Below, piece by piece: positions 34,493 to 46,174 of a DNA stretch of 64,000 nucleotides; the stretch's first letter is position 1, and each line of letters begins with the position of its first letter. Below the pieces are notes generated by a model. It saw only the letters and a list, made by a program, of their open reading frames with translations, ran no database searches and was not told the origin of the DNA. The stretch is from Cercis canadensis (Eukaryota; Streptophyta; Magnoliopsida; Fabales; Fabaceae), in contig QAOA01008548.1 in NCBI GenBank assembly GCA_003255065.1, forward strand, positions 14,009-78,008, given 5' to 3'. Both the position numbers and the translations under genes were made by a program.

Positions 34493-35586
34493 TATTGTTG
34501 ATGAAGTCTGACAAAAATTATCCAAGAATTGCATTTTCTAGATATCATATTAGTTAGAATTTTTCTAAATCATAGTATGAACGATATTTGACAATTTGTT
34601 ATTTATAAGTAATAATACTATTAGCTGTTTTTTGTTATGAAGAAAAATGTATTTAGGAAGTATAGACACCGTATTTTGTCCGGGTTTTATTTATTTATAG
34701 TTAAAATATATTCAAGAAAAATGGAGAGAAAATTTAAATTTTTAATTAGTGTGTTTTTTATTGCTTGGGCTTTTGCAATTGAAGAAAACTTAAGTCTAAT
34801 CCATTGTCACACTAAGCCCATTTTTATTTAAGCTCACTTGGCCTATTTTTGTTATTTTTTTTAATTATGTAAATAATGGATAAAACATATAAATATATTT
34901 TGTAAATTTATTTTTGACATCATTGGATTTAAAGGAACCAATAAGAGAGCAAGGAATGGATTTCCTTCTCCCCCCATTAGTCAAATCTTTGATTTTTTGT
35001 TTGTTTTAATTGAATAACTAAGTGTTTAAGTAAAGAAAAGTAAATAAAAAGAGAAAAAGGATGATGGGCGGCAATTATCATGGGGGTAGATTGGGAATCC
35101 AGGGAAAGGAGAGAAAAATATCTTGGGAAGGTGGAGAGCAACGTGGGAAGGCAGTTAAGAAAAGAGTGGTACGCATAGAGCAAGGGGAGAGGGCATTCGG
35201 CAGAGGATTCAACAAAGCAAAGGTGAGAGCAGAAACATTTCCTTTGGGAGAAGTGATTGTTGTCTAGGAAACTTCATAATTCATGCTTTCACATTCACAT
35301 ATGTATTTTAGAAAAGTAATAGTGGTGCTGCTCTATCAACCTTTAACATGTTTGAGGATAAATTCATTGTTGGTGACATTAATGTTTTGAATTTCTTTGT
35401 TTTCGGGTCTGTTAGACAGCTTTGGCAGCACTCAATGTTTGATTTATTTTTGGAGCTACAAACCTCGTATTTTAGCAACGTCTATCCCAATAGAACCGTA
35501 AGATGCATTTCTTCAATGTGTAAATTTTTTCAAATTTTTTGCATGGTTAGTTTGCTCCCAGTTTGCATGGAAAGTTGGCTGTTTTT
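34493..35586. other. Intergenic spacer
   Basis: A G-rich plus-strand stretch at 35061-35267 has an open frame rich in Gly, Lys and Arg and a possible donor CAAAG/GTGAGAG near 35219. It could be a leader exon, but there is no homology I can name. The rest is AT-rich. Confidence 0.35.
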
Positions 35587-37232
35587 CTGAGTTGTCAGGA
35601 CTGATGTTCTTTTTTGGTAGTACTTAATGTTTGATTTATTTATGGAGCAAAAGAGCTCATATTTTAGCATTGTTGATCTCATTAGAATCAGCAGACATGT
35701 ATCTCCATTGTGTATAATTTTCAGATTTTTTGTATATCTAGTTTACACCCAGTTTCTATTTGAACATAATTGCTCAATGTTGCACCGACACTGATGCACT
35801 ATCTTTGGCAGTGTTCAGTCTTTTATTTCTTTCTGAAGTTGCATAGCTTCGAATTAAGTGATGTCAATCTCGTTTGAATTATAAGATGTGTGGCTCCAAT
35901 GTATGTAAGTTTTAGAATTTTGGCATGTCTAGTTCACTCTCAGTTTTGGCTCGAGCACAACTGTTTAAGATAACTAATGAATATGTGCATTCTTTGAACT
36001 TCTTTTGATTTTGTTTCTTGATAAGGATGGTGGCTTTGGGCATGTTTGTTGGCTGTCCTAATGTATTATGTCTCATTTCATGGAGTATTTTGCCTATGTG
36101 TTTAGCTATTATTCTTATGTGTGATGAATTCTTTTCTTATGCTAGGGGCTATTTAGGGTTTGTTTGTGCATTTTTGGTTGATTTTGTGTTATTCCTTTTA
36201 AGGCATGTGGAGATTAAATGTGTAGGCCAATTAGATAGATTTTTTCTAAGTCTTGCCTAACTTATGTTTTGGTGTATCCATGAGCATCCTCGAATACAAC
36301 TCATAGTAGTTATGAGTGTGAGCCAATCGGAAGGCCTAACTGAAAGATACCTAGCTGTAAGCTTGGAGCAAAAATGGTATTGTATTTATCTTTTTATTTT
36401 ATTTTATTTTTATGTAAATTAATATTTATCTNCTGAGTTGTCAGGACTGTTGTTCTTTTTTGGCAGTACTTAATGTTTAATTTATTTATGGAGCAAAAGA
36501 GCTCATCTTTTAGCATTGTTGCTCAATGTTTTTGTATATCTAGTTTACACCTAGTTTCTGTTTGAACATAGTTGCTCAATGTTGCACCGACACTAATGCC
36601 CTATCTTTGGCAATGTTCAGTCTTTTATTTCTTTCTGAAGTTGCATAGCTTCGAATTAAGTGATGTCAGTCTCGTTTGAATTATAAAATGTGTGGCTCCA
36701 ATGTATGTAAGTTTTAGAATTTTGGCATGTCTAGTTCACTCTCAGTTTTGGCTCGAGCACAACTGTTTAAGATAACTGATGAATATGTGCATTCTTTGGA
36801 CTTCTTTTGATTTTGTTTCTTGATAAGGATGGTGGTTTGGGCATGTTTGTTGGCTGTCCTAATGTATTATGTCTCATTTCATGGAGTATTTTGCCTATGT
36901 GTTTAGCTATTATTCTTATGTGTGATGAATTCTTTTCTTATGCTAGGGGCTATTTAGGGTTTGTTTGTGCATTTTTGGTTGATTTTGTGTTATTCCTTTT
37001 AAGGCATGTGGAGATTAAATGTGTAGGCCAATTAGATAGATTTTTTCTAAGTCTTGCCTAACTTATGTTTTGGTGTATCCATGAGCATCCTCGAATACAA
37101 CTCATAGTAGTTATGAGTGTGAGCCAATCGGAAGGCCTAACTGAAAGATACCTAGCTGTAAGCTTGGAGCAAAAATGGTATTGTATTTATCTTTTTATTT
37201 TATTTTATTTTTATGTAAATTAATATTTATCT
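35587..37232. repeat. 0.8-kb haplotype duplication across an N (assembly)
   Basis: Bases 35587-36431 and 36433-37232 are the same sequence on either side of a single N at 36432. The second copy lacks about 45 bp near 35675-35735 and differs by scattered substitutions. Both end at AATATTTATCT. Each carries the same hydrophobic frame (SWSILPMCLAIILMCDEFF), which I do not regard as a proven gene. The pattern fits two alleles laid end to end. Confidence 0.85.
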
Positions 37233-37589
37233 ATACCTAGATTTTGAGACAAGTTTTGTAATATTTAAGATCATGCATTTGCACTGTATATAACAAAAAA
37301 TACATGTGTCGCGTAGTATCCGCATGCCCCTTCACTTGTCATGAAAGGATAGGGGAAGTCAGTCCTATATGGGATGTCTTTCTCTCTCCGACCTAGGTGA
37401 AGGTAGTGTCACCTTGGACGGTTGCTTTATGCGATAAAGGGGTGGAAGGATTTAGGTCTCAGTAGAAAAATCATGCATTTACACGTTTAAGTTTCTTTGT
37501 TTTTATTTTTGTCAGATCTTCTTGTAATCATTCACTATTCTGAGGTAAATAAAATACATATTTTTTTCCATATTATGCTCGCACAACTA

Positions 37590-37850
37590 ATTTAGGGTAA
37601 CCGTCTTTAGACGGATGCTGTGGGGTGCATAACACATTCCTCACGTATAAACAAACTCCTGATCCCTCTCTGGTTCGCAGACCGTTGTTTTTATTAGAAA
37701 AAAAAAAAAGTTTTCCAATTGTTCCCCATTTTTCTAATACAATTGGTGGTGACTCCAAGTTTTCTTTCGAAAACTAATCTTTTTCTTTTTGTCCGTCATC
37801 GGCGTCGTAGCGACCTTTAGATACGTTGTGACAAGAAGACAATAATTGAT
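37590..37850 (+). mobile_element. Ty3/gypsy Tat/Ogre-type LTR end, remnant
   Basis: The run AACCGTCTTTAGACGGATGC, then GTGGGGTGCATAACACATTCC, TCTGGTTCGCAGACC and finally TTGGTGGTGACTCCAAG with GTCGTAGCGAC follows the order typical of the 3' part of large Tat/Ogre gypsy LTRs. No primer-binding site or gag is seen downstream, so it is a fragment. Confidence 0.6.
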
Positions 37851-37860
37851 CAATTCGTTC

Positions 37861-38796
37861 AGTTAATTTATTTTTTCTTTGTCAACGGTAAGGGTATATT
37901 TTTAAGTCATGGACAGACTAAGTCTCACTTAAATATTTTAAAGTAATGTTATAATCATCACTCAATTCCTCACCAAGCGTCAACTATCATTATGGACCAT
38001 GCAAATTTAACAGGATCACTTGAATGGTCAAAATGAATAATGGTAAACTTTGGTAGAGAATTGAGTGGTAATTAAGTTTAATATTTCTCAATATTTTGAT
38101 ACTTTCTATTGTATCTGAATTACTAAAGGTAGATAGAATTATAATTTATTTTTTCTAGTTATATGGCGACATGAAAATTCAAATTCTTGATCTTCTACGT
38201 ATTACCAAAATCATTTACTACTAGCCACACCTATTCGCTTCTGAAATTATAATTTGAGTTTTTTTAATTCCAATAAAAAGAGTTATGCTTCTTTTTGGAA
38301 TTTTATAATTTTAATTTGTCCACTCAAGTTTATTGATTTAATTTGTAGTTCCTTTTTTTTCGTACAAACAAAGAGGGATTGCTAGCTGTGAGAAACGAAC
38401 CTAAACCTCACAAGCAAAATGTTTCAATCTTTATTAACTGAACCAACCCCCACTTTTGTACTAAATATGAATGCCAATAAAGTTGACCATGAATAAAATA
38501 TAATGAAAGATAATATATTATTAGTAATTAATCACATTTGATAAATTACATTAATGGCATGAATCAATCAAGTAAAAAATAAATCAGCAAATAACAACAA
38601 CGAACTTTCTAAAAATGGGGGCAAGTAAAAAACGCCTAATTTTTAATTAGGCTTAATTTATTTGGCTTGTGTATGATATATAGAGATTTAAGGATAAAAG
38701 GACTGCACTAATTATTTTTGTTATTTTTAGGATTCAATGTTAATTTAAAAATAAAAATTAACAAATAATTTTAGAAAATAAAAACAAAACAAAAAA
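37861..38796. other. AT-rich spacer
   Basis: No gene or element terminus is supported. Confidence 0.4.
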
Positions 38797-39037
38797 GGTT
38801 TAAATGTTCTATAGGTCCCTATAGTTTAGGCTAATTTTGAATCAAGTCCCTATAATTTTTTTTCCTCTTTTGTGGTCTTTATAGTTTGAAATTTTTTTAA
38901 TTGGGTCCTTGTCATTAACCTCAATTATAACTCTATCAGTTTAATGCTCATATGGCAAACCACTTATTTATGTGGCAATAGATGAAGCTTATATAGTGCC
39001 AAAGTGGCACATAAATTGCCACTCATCAAATAAACAT
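38797..39037 (+). repeat. Left TIR of the Mutator-like element
   Basis: Matches the reverse complement of 42205-42431. Landmarks are TAGGTCCCTATAGTTT, TATAACTCTATCAGTTTA and TGTGGCAATAGATGA. Confidence 0.88.
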
Positions 39038-40087
39038 GCAAGGCATGTGACTTAGTTTTTCTCATGTCATGGGAATCTAAGAATATCAACCCTCATGGGA
39101 ATTATTTTGTGAGAAACTTACCCCAAAACTGTTCCCAGGAATCCTATTTGCCTGTGAATATTTTTTAAAATTTTGTACCAAATATGGGAATCTTAGTTTC
39201 CCAAGTCATGATTCCCAAGAAACTAAAAAAAATTTCTATACCAAACGCCACCTAAGTGAAACGGAAAGGGAGAGGATTTCACTTGATTTTGGGGTTGTGC
39301 GGTAGAAAATTTGGACGATTTGAGGGAAAAGCGAAGAGGAAAAAATTATGGTGACTCCTACTGGCTCTCTAAATTGTGGTAAGTTTTCTAACTTTCCCTT
39401 GCTCCATGTTGATGGGTGTTGAAAATGCGATGTGTTGATGTTTGCAAGTGTGACTAAGTTAATAGTGCTGCTAAAAGTGAACGATAACATGCATAGGCAT
39501 TTACAATCTGCTGCTGCTATATTCAAGAGCGAAAACAGTGATGGTAGAGGCTAAGGGTCTGGGTGGGCCTTAGAAGTAAATGTATTATATAGGTGTTGCT
39601 ATTTTTTTTTATTTTTTTACTTTGCTTAACATCTCTTGTGAGTTGTAACGTCATATCTATCCACATGGGATGTGAATGATGTACTGTATCTTAGTTTTGT
39701 AGCTAATATGGGAACTTATTTATGTAAAATTACCCTTTTTGTTTTTTCTTCTTTGGGATAAATAAAAGTTCTGTGCTTTTCCAAAATGATTGATTCCATT
39801 GCTACTTTTTCCTCATTTGTCCAGTAACTTGATAGCTACTCCGAAGTCCAAACACATTGCACTTATCAAGAATAACTAGCTAGTTCAAGTTGAAAGAAGT
39901 GCATATAAAAACTTATGCAGGAACCAATATAACATGTGACTTAATTAATTGGAAGATTCCATTGAGTGTATATACATATATAAAACTGCTTGATAAGTGA
40001 GTTTGATAAACTGTTAGTCAGAACAGCCATGCCCCGTGGGACTGACTATAGTATATATCCTGATGATGACGATAATGATTATTCCTA

Positions 40088-41186
40088 ATGTTGCAGAGAC
40101 AAATGGTGTTGGTGATGGTAATGGTGCTAGAGACCAGCAAGGCTGTCAAGATGATGAAGCTAAAGAATAACAAGGCTAACAAGAGGATGACAGTGAAGAA
40201 TTTGATGATGAAGATAGTGATAGTGCCATGGATATTCGATTTGATGACAATGAAGATTATGAAGATGACGACTATTTTAATGATCATGTGGATGAAAATG
40301 TGGAAGAAAAAGAGACAGCTGTAGGAGATAATGATGTGGGTGGCAATGAAGGAGATGTTGGTGCTGTAACTTCCCAAATGCAAGAAAGAAATCCAGTTTA
40401 GGATTATGCTATAGTAGGATATGCAATTGCTGGAACTTACAGAAAACATTCTTCACTTTCAAAATGTTGGTGATATAGACTCCGATTATGCAACTGACTC
40501 ACTACCATCTGATTTGGATTCAAATGATGAGGAAGGGGATGGAAACATAAATAGGCCAAGATAGCGCATGTATAATCCAAATGAGATGTGCAAAGAGTTT
40601 AAGTGGAGACTTGGCATGGTGTTCACCTCCATCGAACAATTCAGGGCAGCCATGAAGGAATGGTCACTACTCAATGGATGGGGGATAAAATTCAAGAATA
40701 ATGATAAGGTGAGGTGTAGTGCTGTATGTAGAGAGGGTTGTGATTTTGACTGCTTTGTTAGCAAAGTGGGGGGGCTCGATGTCATACAGGTTGAAGACTT
40801 TGAGGCCAAAACATACATGTGGTAAGACTTATGTAGGGTTGTGGGCAACCTCAAATTGGGTAGCAGATAAATTAGCCCCTCAGATAAAGTCCAATAAGTA
40901 TATGAAGCTCAGTGATATAATTGAGACGATCACCAATAGTAGGTACATGGCTAGTGTATCTATCAATAAGGCTTATTGGGTAAGAAAGAAAGCAATGGAA
41001 ATAATACATGGATCTCATGAAGCTCAGTTTAAAAAACTGTGGGAATATACTGATGAAGTTAAAAAAGCCAATCCTGGAACCACTTTCCAATTACTCACAG
41101 AAAGGCCCTCTATGGAAGTGAGTCCAAGATTCTTGATGTATATGTGCTTAAATGCTGTGAGGAAGAGTAAAGATAGCTTCTGCTGA
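40088..41186 (+). pseudogene. MuDR-type transposase remnant
   Basis: An acidic N-terminal stretch (FDDEDSDSAMDIRFDD near 40200-40250) is followed by DSNDEEGDG and then a MuDR DNA-binding domain (FKWRLGMVFTSIEQFRAAMK, IKFKNNDKVRCSAVC at about 40598-40735). After a frameshift near 40780-40800 the family motif LRPKHTCG continues with SNWVADKLAPQIK, MKLSDIIETI, WEYTDEVKKANPGTT and RFLMYMCLNA. It stops near 41186, before the MULE catalytic DDE domain and SWIM zinc finger. A TAG interrupts the segment at about 40563. The product would lack catalysis. Confidence 0.85.
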
Positions 41187-41734
41187 ACCAAGTCAATAAT
41201 CAATAATTGTAGACCAACCACCCAATGCCCAAGACTGAATAGTATTTAACTGATGATTGGAGGACAACATGCTGTGTCACTAGGATTTTATTTTGTGTAT
41301 TTACATTTTGGTTTTACATGGTTGTTTTATTATTCTTTGTTCCATTATTATATTATTAAACTATTGTTTTGTTATAATTTTGAAGGTCTTGCTCCTCACT
41401 TTCTTCCTTTTGATAGAAAACTCTATCTGCTCCCAGCTGCATCCAAATTTCAAAATTTGTGATTCCAGAAGTTGTAGTGATTGAAGGCCTAAAAATAGCT
41501 TTCCATTTTACATCAAAGCTGTTTTTACACGTATGATCACTTTAAGCTTATTTCCTGCCAATTTTCCAAACCAATAAGCGTAGTAAACAAGACGCAAAAG
41601 AAAATTAGTGTACTGAGAAGAAAAAGAGGAAAAGTTAGCCAAAAAGATTTAGACAAGTTAAGCCACACAATAACTAGAGAAGTATGTTTTTCTTGAGCTC
41701 CATTGGCTTTAGCTGCTGAATTGTGAAATTTAAG

Positions 41735-41975
41735 ATGGCTCCGTGCTGTCTGCTCCGTTTTCTTTGTTTGTTATTTTTCGCTTCTTCTCTTGGCTCAATC
41801 AGGCTTGAAATACTATGGAAACTGTGCACTGTATTCTCATTGTGCAATATTTGGAGACATTTATTTTCCATTGAGCAACACAAGGAGCTCAAAATGTGGC
41901 TTGCCCATAAGGCGCTGTGATGATTCACATGGAAATGCATAAGTCCAATTAGGAAACCAAACATGGAAATTATAA
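41735..41975 (+). pseudogene. Captured LRK10L-like ectodomain fragment
   Basis: An ATG at 41735 opens a signal-peptide-like frame (MAPCCLLRFLCLLFFASSLG). One base out of phase, the sequence continues YYGNCALYSHCAIFGDIYFP, then KCGLPIRRCDD and, after a stop, VQLGNQTWK. The order signal peptide, YY-NC, C-x-IFGDI-x-FP, CGLP and QLG-x-x-W is that of the GUB_WAK pectin-binding domain at the N-terminus of LRK10-like kinases. A frameshift and stops kill it. It lies inside the Mutator-like element, so it was most likely captured. Confidence 0.55.
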
Positions 41976-42002
41976 AACAAAAAAAAAAAAAAAATTCAGA
42001 CG

Positions 42003-42152
42003 GAGGAGCCACATTTAACTATTGTCCAATACACAATCATTTTAGCATTCTCATTTTGCTTTAACTATTGCATCATACGCAACATTCCCTTGGGCATCGA
42101 TTGTCACGGGAAGAATCTTTTGCTTTCCAATATTGCTTCCATTCTTCTTACA
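42003..42152 (-). pseudogene. Captured SNW/SKIP gene fragment
   Basis: On the minus strand: SNIGKQKILPVTIDAQGNVA, then YDAIVK, and after a one-base frameshift QNENAKMIVY. This follows a conserved stretch of the plant SNW-domain splicing/transcription cofactor SKIP, in which LPVTVDAQGNVAYDAIVKQ is followed by NENAKKIVYS. It covers about 45 codons and lies between the right TIR and the A-rich tract at 41979. It is a gene piece carried by the element, not a gene. Confidence 0.75.
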
Positions 42153-42204
42153 GGTAGAGAGAGAAAAGGGAAGAAGAAGGTAGAGAGAGAAGAGAAAAAG
42201 AGAA

Positions 42205-42431
42205 AGATGATGAGGTGACAATTTGTGTGCCACTTTAGTGTCATCTATTGCCACATAAACAAATGATTTGTAATGTGAGCACTAAATTAATAGAGTTATA
42301 ACTGTAATTGATGATAAATGACTCAATTAAAAAAAATTAAAACTATAAGGACTACAAAAGAAGAAAAAAAAAATATAAGGATCTAATTCAAAATTCATCC
42401 AAACTATAAGGACCTATAGTATATTTAAACC
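42205..42431 (-). repeat. Right TIR of the Mutator-like element
   Basis: Reverse complement of the left TIR with moderate divergence. It ends TATTTAAACC at 42431. Confidence 0.88.
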
Positions 42432-44088
42432 AAAAAATAAAAGCATTTTAAAATTAAATGAAAAAACTGGGGATTGGGTCAAAATCAGGTTAGGCTTAAA
42501 AACACTCGAATTGATAACGGGCTTCAAACTTAAGGTCCTTGGTCAGTCTTTTACAAGGTCGGCCCAAATTGATGATGCTTGCAACAAACAATTTACGAGC
42601 TTTATTTTCTGGCTACATAAGAGTGTAACATGCCAGGGAAGAAAATGATGTACATGGTAGAGATATAACCTCTAACATCAAACACTGTAGTTCCGATGAC
42701 TAGAGGAAGTTCTATTAGACTCACAAGTCATTGGCAACTTATGTACTAGTTTACATTAGAATTAAAACATTTTACTTGTAAGGCTATATTTGAATTCTAC
42801 TAATAGCAGTCCTTCTTGGTAGATGATATGTATATACCACTTGAAGTCTTTTTGTTAAAGCCTATAGCATGCTCTGGCCTTAGAATGAGTAGCTAAACAA
42901 ATACATTCAATTATATAGTCCCATGCAGTGACAGATTGAAGGGGGGCTGGGGGGCTAGTACGTTTAAATTATTTTTTTTGGATTGTATTATCAATCTATT
43001 GCTCATTTAAATTTCAGCATGTCAAGGTGTTTATATATTATTCTTTCTATAGTGTTTTCCTATTTCGTTCTTGCATTCTTTGTATTTTGTGGTACATGAC
43101 TGACTCCTGTTTCTAGTTCGTATTTATTACTTTGGTACAAGTCTGATATATAATCTCATTCAAGACTTACTAAGGCAAGTGTTTTATTCTTCATCGCTTA
43201 ATCCTCCTCAAGATATACATGGGACAGAATTGCTGTTGGATTCTATCTTTTAGACTTCTAATGATTATTACCTTCCACTAATAGATAACATGCAAATAAG
43301 GAAGGTTCGATAACTAGAATCTACAGTTCAATTCATGTTTCATAAAAAGAGTTCAATGCACACGGGACAAGTGTTGTGTAAAACTTTAATGCAAGTGTAC
43401 TTTATCATTTTTAAGTAATAAAATGAGAGTAAAGTATCATCTCACGGAGACTGTGACTAATAAGTACCAAAATTAAGTGTATTCTAATTTTATCTAGAGA
43501 ATCAATCACTGAATATAAGTAATAATCTAAAGGCAAAAATACTAAATTAGTGACGAATAGAAAAATGGATGAGAAATATCTAGGACTTTTGAATTCATCA
43601 TAGTTCTTCCGATTTGCTATTCCTAATTCATTAACCAAGAACAATTTTCTTAATTGCTAGCCAAAAATCCTAATTTATTTATTAATGTTTCCCAAGGACA
43701 AACAAAAATATCTCTAAGTTATGAGCTCATTATATTCCTATATGAATTACGAATAATCTAGAAATTCACTTAATTCTATGATTCTTTTTAAATAGCTACA
43801 CAGGCCATGGAGGTATATCCATATCCTACATGTACCTATGTTCTTAATTCCCATGACCTTTAATTATAAATTACCTCTCAGTCTCATTGTAATTATATAA
43901 TCAATTAATTGGTGATCAAACAATTAGAAGCATGAAGAATTAAGAAGAAGAAGAAGACAATTAATAAAGGAGTTCTTGAATTAAAGAAATAAAAAATCAC
44001 AAATCTTACTAGCTAGGCTACATCATAGTCCTAGAAGGGAATTTAGTTCATGACAATAGATAAGAACATGATTACATAGAAATTAAGA
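42432..44088. other. Intergenic spacer
   Basis: No gene is supported. A stretch at 42663-42705 resembles the dispersed repeat near 29.57 kb, and there is a GAAGAAGAAG microsatellite near 43948. Confidence 0.4.
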
Positions 44089-44340
44089 GTAAACCTACGT
44101 TTGAGTCCTCGAAAAATTGAACTTTCAACAAAATCGTCCTTCAAAAATAAAAAACAACAAATTAGTCCTCAAAAGATAGGACATCCATAACAAAATAATC
44201 CTCCGTTAATGTGGGCTGTTAACTAGTGACAGAATGGTTGATGTGGCACCGTTAAGTGACAAGTGGCACGTTAAGGACATGTATGGTAATTTAAAATGTC
44301 ATGTGGCTGCTGATGTGGCAATTTAAAAAAAAAAATTGTG
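44089..44340 (+). mobile_element. Mutator-type terminal region, orphan
   Basis: It starts GAGTAAACCTACGTTTGAGT and continues with AAATTAGTCCTC, CCTCCGTTAATG, GTTGATGTGGCACCGTTAAG and GTGGCACGTTAAGG, then an A-tract and GA-rich sequence. The layout matches the foldback MITE at 34.05 kb and the triplicated end at 45.28 kb. No inverted partner was found to the right, so this is a broken element or a solo end. Confidence 0.55.
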
Positions 44341-45026
44341 AGAGAGGGAAGAGATAGAGAAAGAGAAAACAAGTGTGAGAGAGGGAAGAGAAGACGTAGT
44401 GGAATTTGGTCTGTGTATGCAACGAAGGACACAGGGGCGAACACGATACTCTTGCTTCTTCTTCACCTTCGCCATTCGAGATTATCGATTAGAGACTGTG
44501 TGTGCTGAGCTTTCTGCCAATGGTGAGGGAATTGTCTTCGTCTTCACCTGTCTTGTTCATGGATGTTCTCGACGATGTTGAGGACAGTGCTCTTGTCTTT
44601 GTTCGTCTTCATTGGTTCACCTTGTGTGTTGCACTCTGTTCTTTCAAGCTAGAGCAGAGTCCAATGCGAAATTAAGAGGAAGAGAAACTGGGTGTAGTTT
44701 TTTCAAGCTTCCATTGGAGTAAAGTTTGGATTTTTCCTCTGGGTATTGAAGAATTAAGCTTGGTGGGCATAATATAATCCAACTCTTTTAGTTTTTGTGG
44801 TTATGAATTAAAATATTTGCCTTGTTCATCAAAGACTGATATAAATTGAACACGCTTTAGAGCATTTTTTCTAAAAGCATGTTTATTATTCACTGAAAAT
44901 GGGCACAAAAAAGAGTGAAGGGGAACACGCTTTACAAGTAAAGCGTTTTCACCCCTTGTAAAACGTGTTCCCCGCCTCCCTCCCTCCTAATTTCTTCTAC
45001 CTCTGTAAGCACGTGTTCCCCAACCA

Positions 45027-45049
45027 CCCCCCGCCGCTGCGGCGGGGGG
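45027..45049. repeat. Perfect GC-only hairpin, 11-bp stem
   Basis: CCCCCCGCCGC, one T, then GCGGCGGGGGG. It is extreme against the AT-rich surroundings. No T-tract follows and no gene abuts it, so I do not call it a terminator. Confidence 0.8.
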
Positions 45050-45194
45050 AATTTCTTCTTCCACATTATCTTATTTTATTTAAGTAGTGGTTACATATTA
45101 TAATAAAAATATAGAATAACTAAATAATTGTTTTTCTTGTTATATCCTAATGAATTAATTAATTAATCCAAACTCCAAAGTAAGATCTTCAGTC

Positions 45195-45933
45195 ATTACT
45201 CTGCATCATTAGCTTCATTAGTTATTGAACCCATACACAAAAAGCTTTTAACTTATTAGGAAAAAAAATAAGTAAAAATAGAGTAAAATATTTTTTTGGT
45301 CTTTCAAAGATAGGGGTGGAGACACTTTAGTCTTTGAAAGATTTTTACAAACAAATTGGTCATTGAAAGATCATTCTGTCCGCCATTTTAGTCCTCCGTC
45401 AGTGTCCATTAGTGAGGCTTAACAGAAAACACCATGTGGCATTACTTTGCATCATTAGCTCCATTAGTTATTGAACCCATACACAAAAAGCTTTTAACTT
45501 ATTAGGAAAAAAAATAAGTAAAAATAGAGTAAAATATTTTTTTGGTCTTTCAAAGATAGGGGTGGAGACACTTTAGTCTTTGAAAGATTTTTACAAACAA
45601 ATTGGTCATTGAAAGATCATTCTGTCCGCCATTTTAGTCCTCCGTCAGTGTCCATTAGTGAGGCTTAACAGAAAACACCATGTGGCATTACTTTGCATCA
45701 TTAGCTCCATTAGTTATTGAACCCATACACAAAAAGCTTTTAACTTATTAGGAAAAAAAATAAGTAAAAATAGAGTAAAATATTTTTTTGGTCTTTCAAA
45801 GATAGGGGTGGAGACACTTTAGTCTTTGAAAGATTTTTACAAACAAATTGGTCATTGAAAGATCATTCTGTCCGCCATTTTAGTCCTCCGTCAGTGTCCA
45901 TTAGTGAGGCTTAACAGAAAACACCATGTGGCA
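45195..45933 (+). repeat. Three tandem copies of a 246-bp unit
   Basis: Copies at about 45195-45440, 45441-45686 and 45687-45933, with GTTATTGAACCC anchors at 45221, 45467 and 45713. Units 2 and 3 are almost identical; unit 1 has a few differences at its start. Each unit contains a Mutator-type terminus (GAGTAAAATATTTTTTTGGT, CTTTGAAAGA, TAGTCCTCCGTCAGTG, CACCATGTGGCA). No N is present, so this need not be a gap artefact. Confidence 0.92.
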
Positions 45934-46174
45934 CGTTAAGTGTTGACATGGCCGTTAAATGATGACATGACACCTTAAAAAAATTTAAAAAAAAAAAAAA
46001 TTCTCTCTCATCTCTCATCTCGGTCTCTCTCCCCGCCATATGCCTTCCTCTCTCCCCTCCATATTTCTCTCTCTCCGCCATCCTCTCTCTCCACCATCTC
46101 TCTCTCTCTCTCTCCCCCCTTTTCCGCCATCTCTCTCTTAAAAACAAAAACTCCAATACAGAGAATAAGCTTAC

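Larger units (their letters stand above)
38797..42431 (+). mobile_element. Mutator-like element with long TIRs and captured genes
   Basis: Terminal inverted repeats of about 230 bp bound a 3.6-kb element. The left begins GGTTTAAATGTTCTATAGGT; the reverse complement of the right end begins GGTTTAAATATACTATAGGT. The similarity continues through TATAACTCTAT and TTATGTGGCAATAGATGA to GTGGCACA. Flanks are A-rich, so a 9-bp duplication cannot be read with confidence. Inside are a decayed MuDR-type transposase (40.09-41.19 kb), a fragment resembling an LRK10L ectodomain (41.74-41.98 kb) and a fragment of an SNW/SKIP-type gene (42.00-42.15 kb, minus). This is the Pack-MULE arrangement, with the transposase remnant still present. 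Confidence 0.85.

Noticed and set aside
35061-35267. Gly/Lys/Arg-rich open frame as a gene
   Set aside because: G-rich sequence with no homology, no defined exon partner and no conserved motif.
36018-37061. Pair of identical hydrophobic 80-residue frames that could be a duplicated membrane-protein gene
   Set aside because: The two copies are the same locus on both sides of an N, and a single short hydrophobic frame in T-rich sequence is not enough to call a gene.
37300-37460. Possible tRNA or small RNA gene (GC-richer segment before the gypsy LTR end)
   Set aside because: No cloverleaf or A/B boxes could be placed; it is more likely part of the LTR remnant's surroundings.
40018-40449. Minus-strand frame rich in Ile and Phe opposite the transposase
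   Set aside because: It is the antisense shadow of the acidic GAT/GAA-rich transposase N-terminus.
45027-45049. Intrinsic terminator
   Set aside because: A GC hairpin without a following T-run, in a eukaryotic genome where this signal is not used by pol II.
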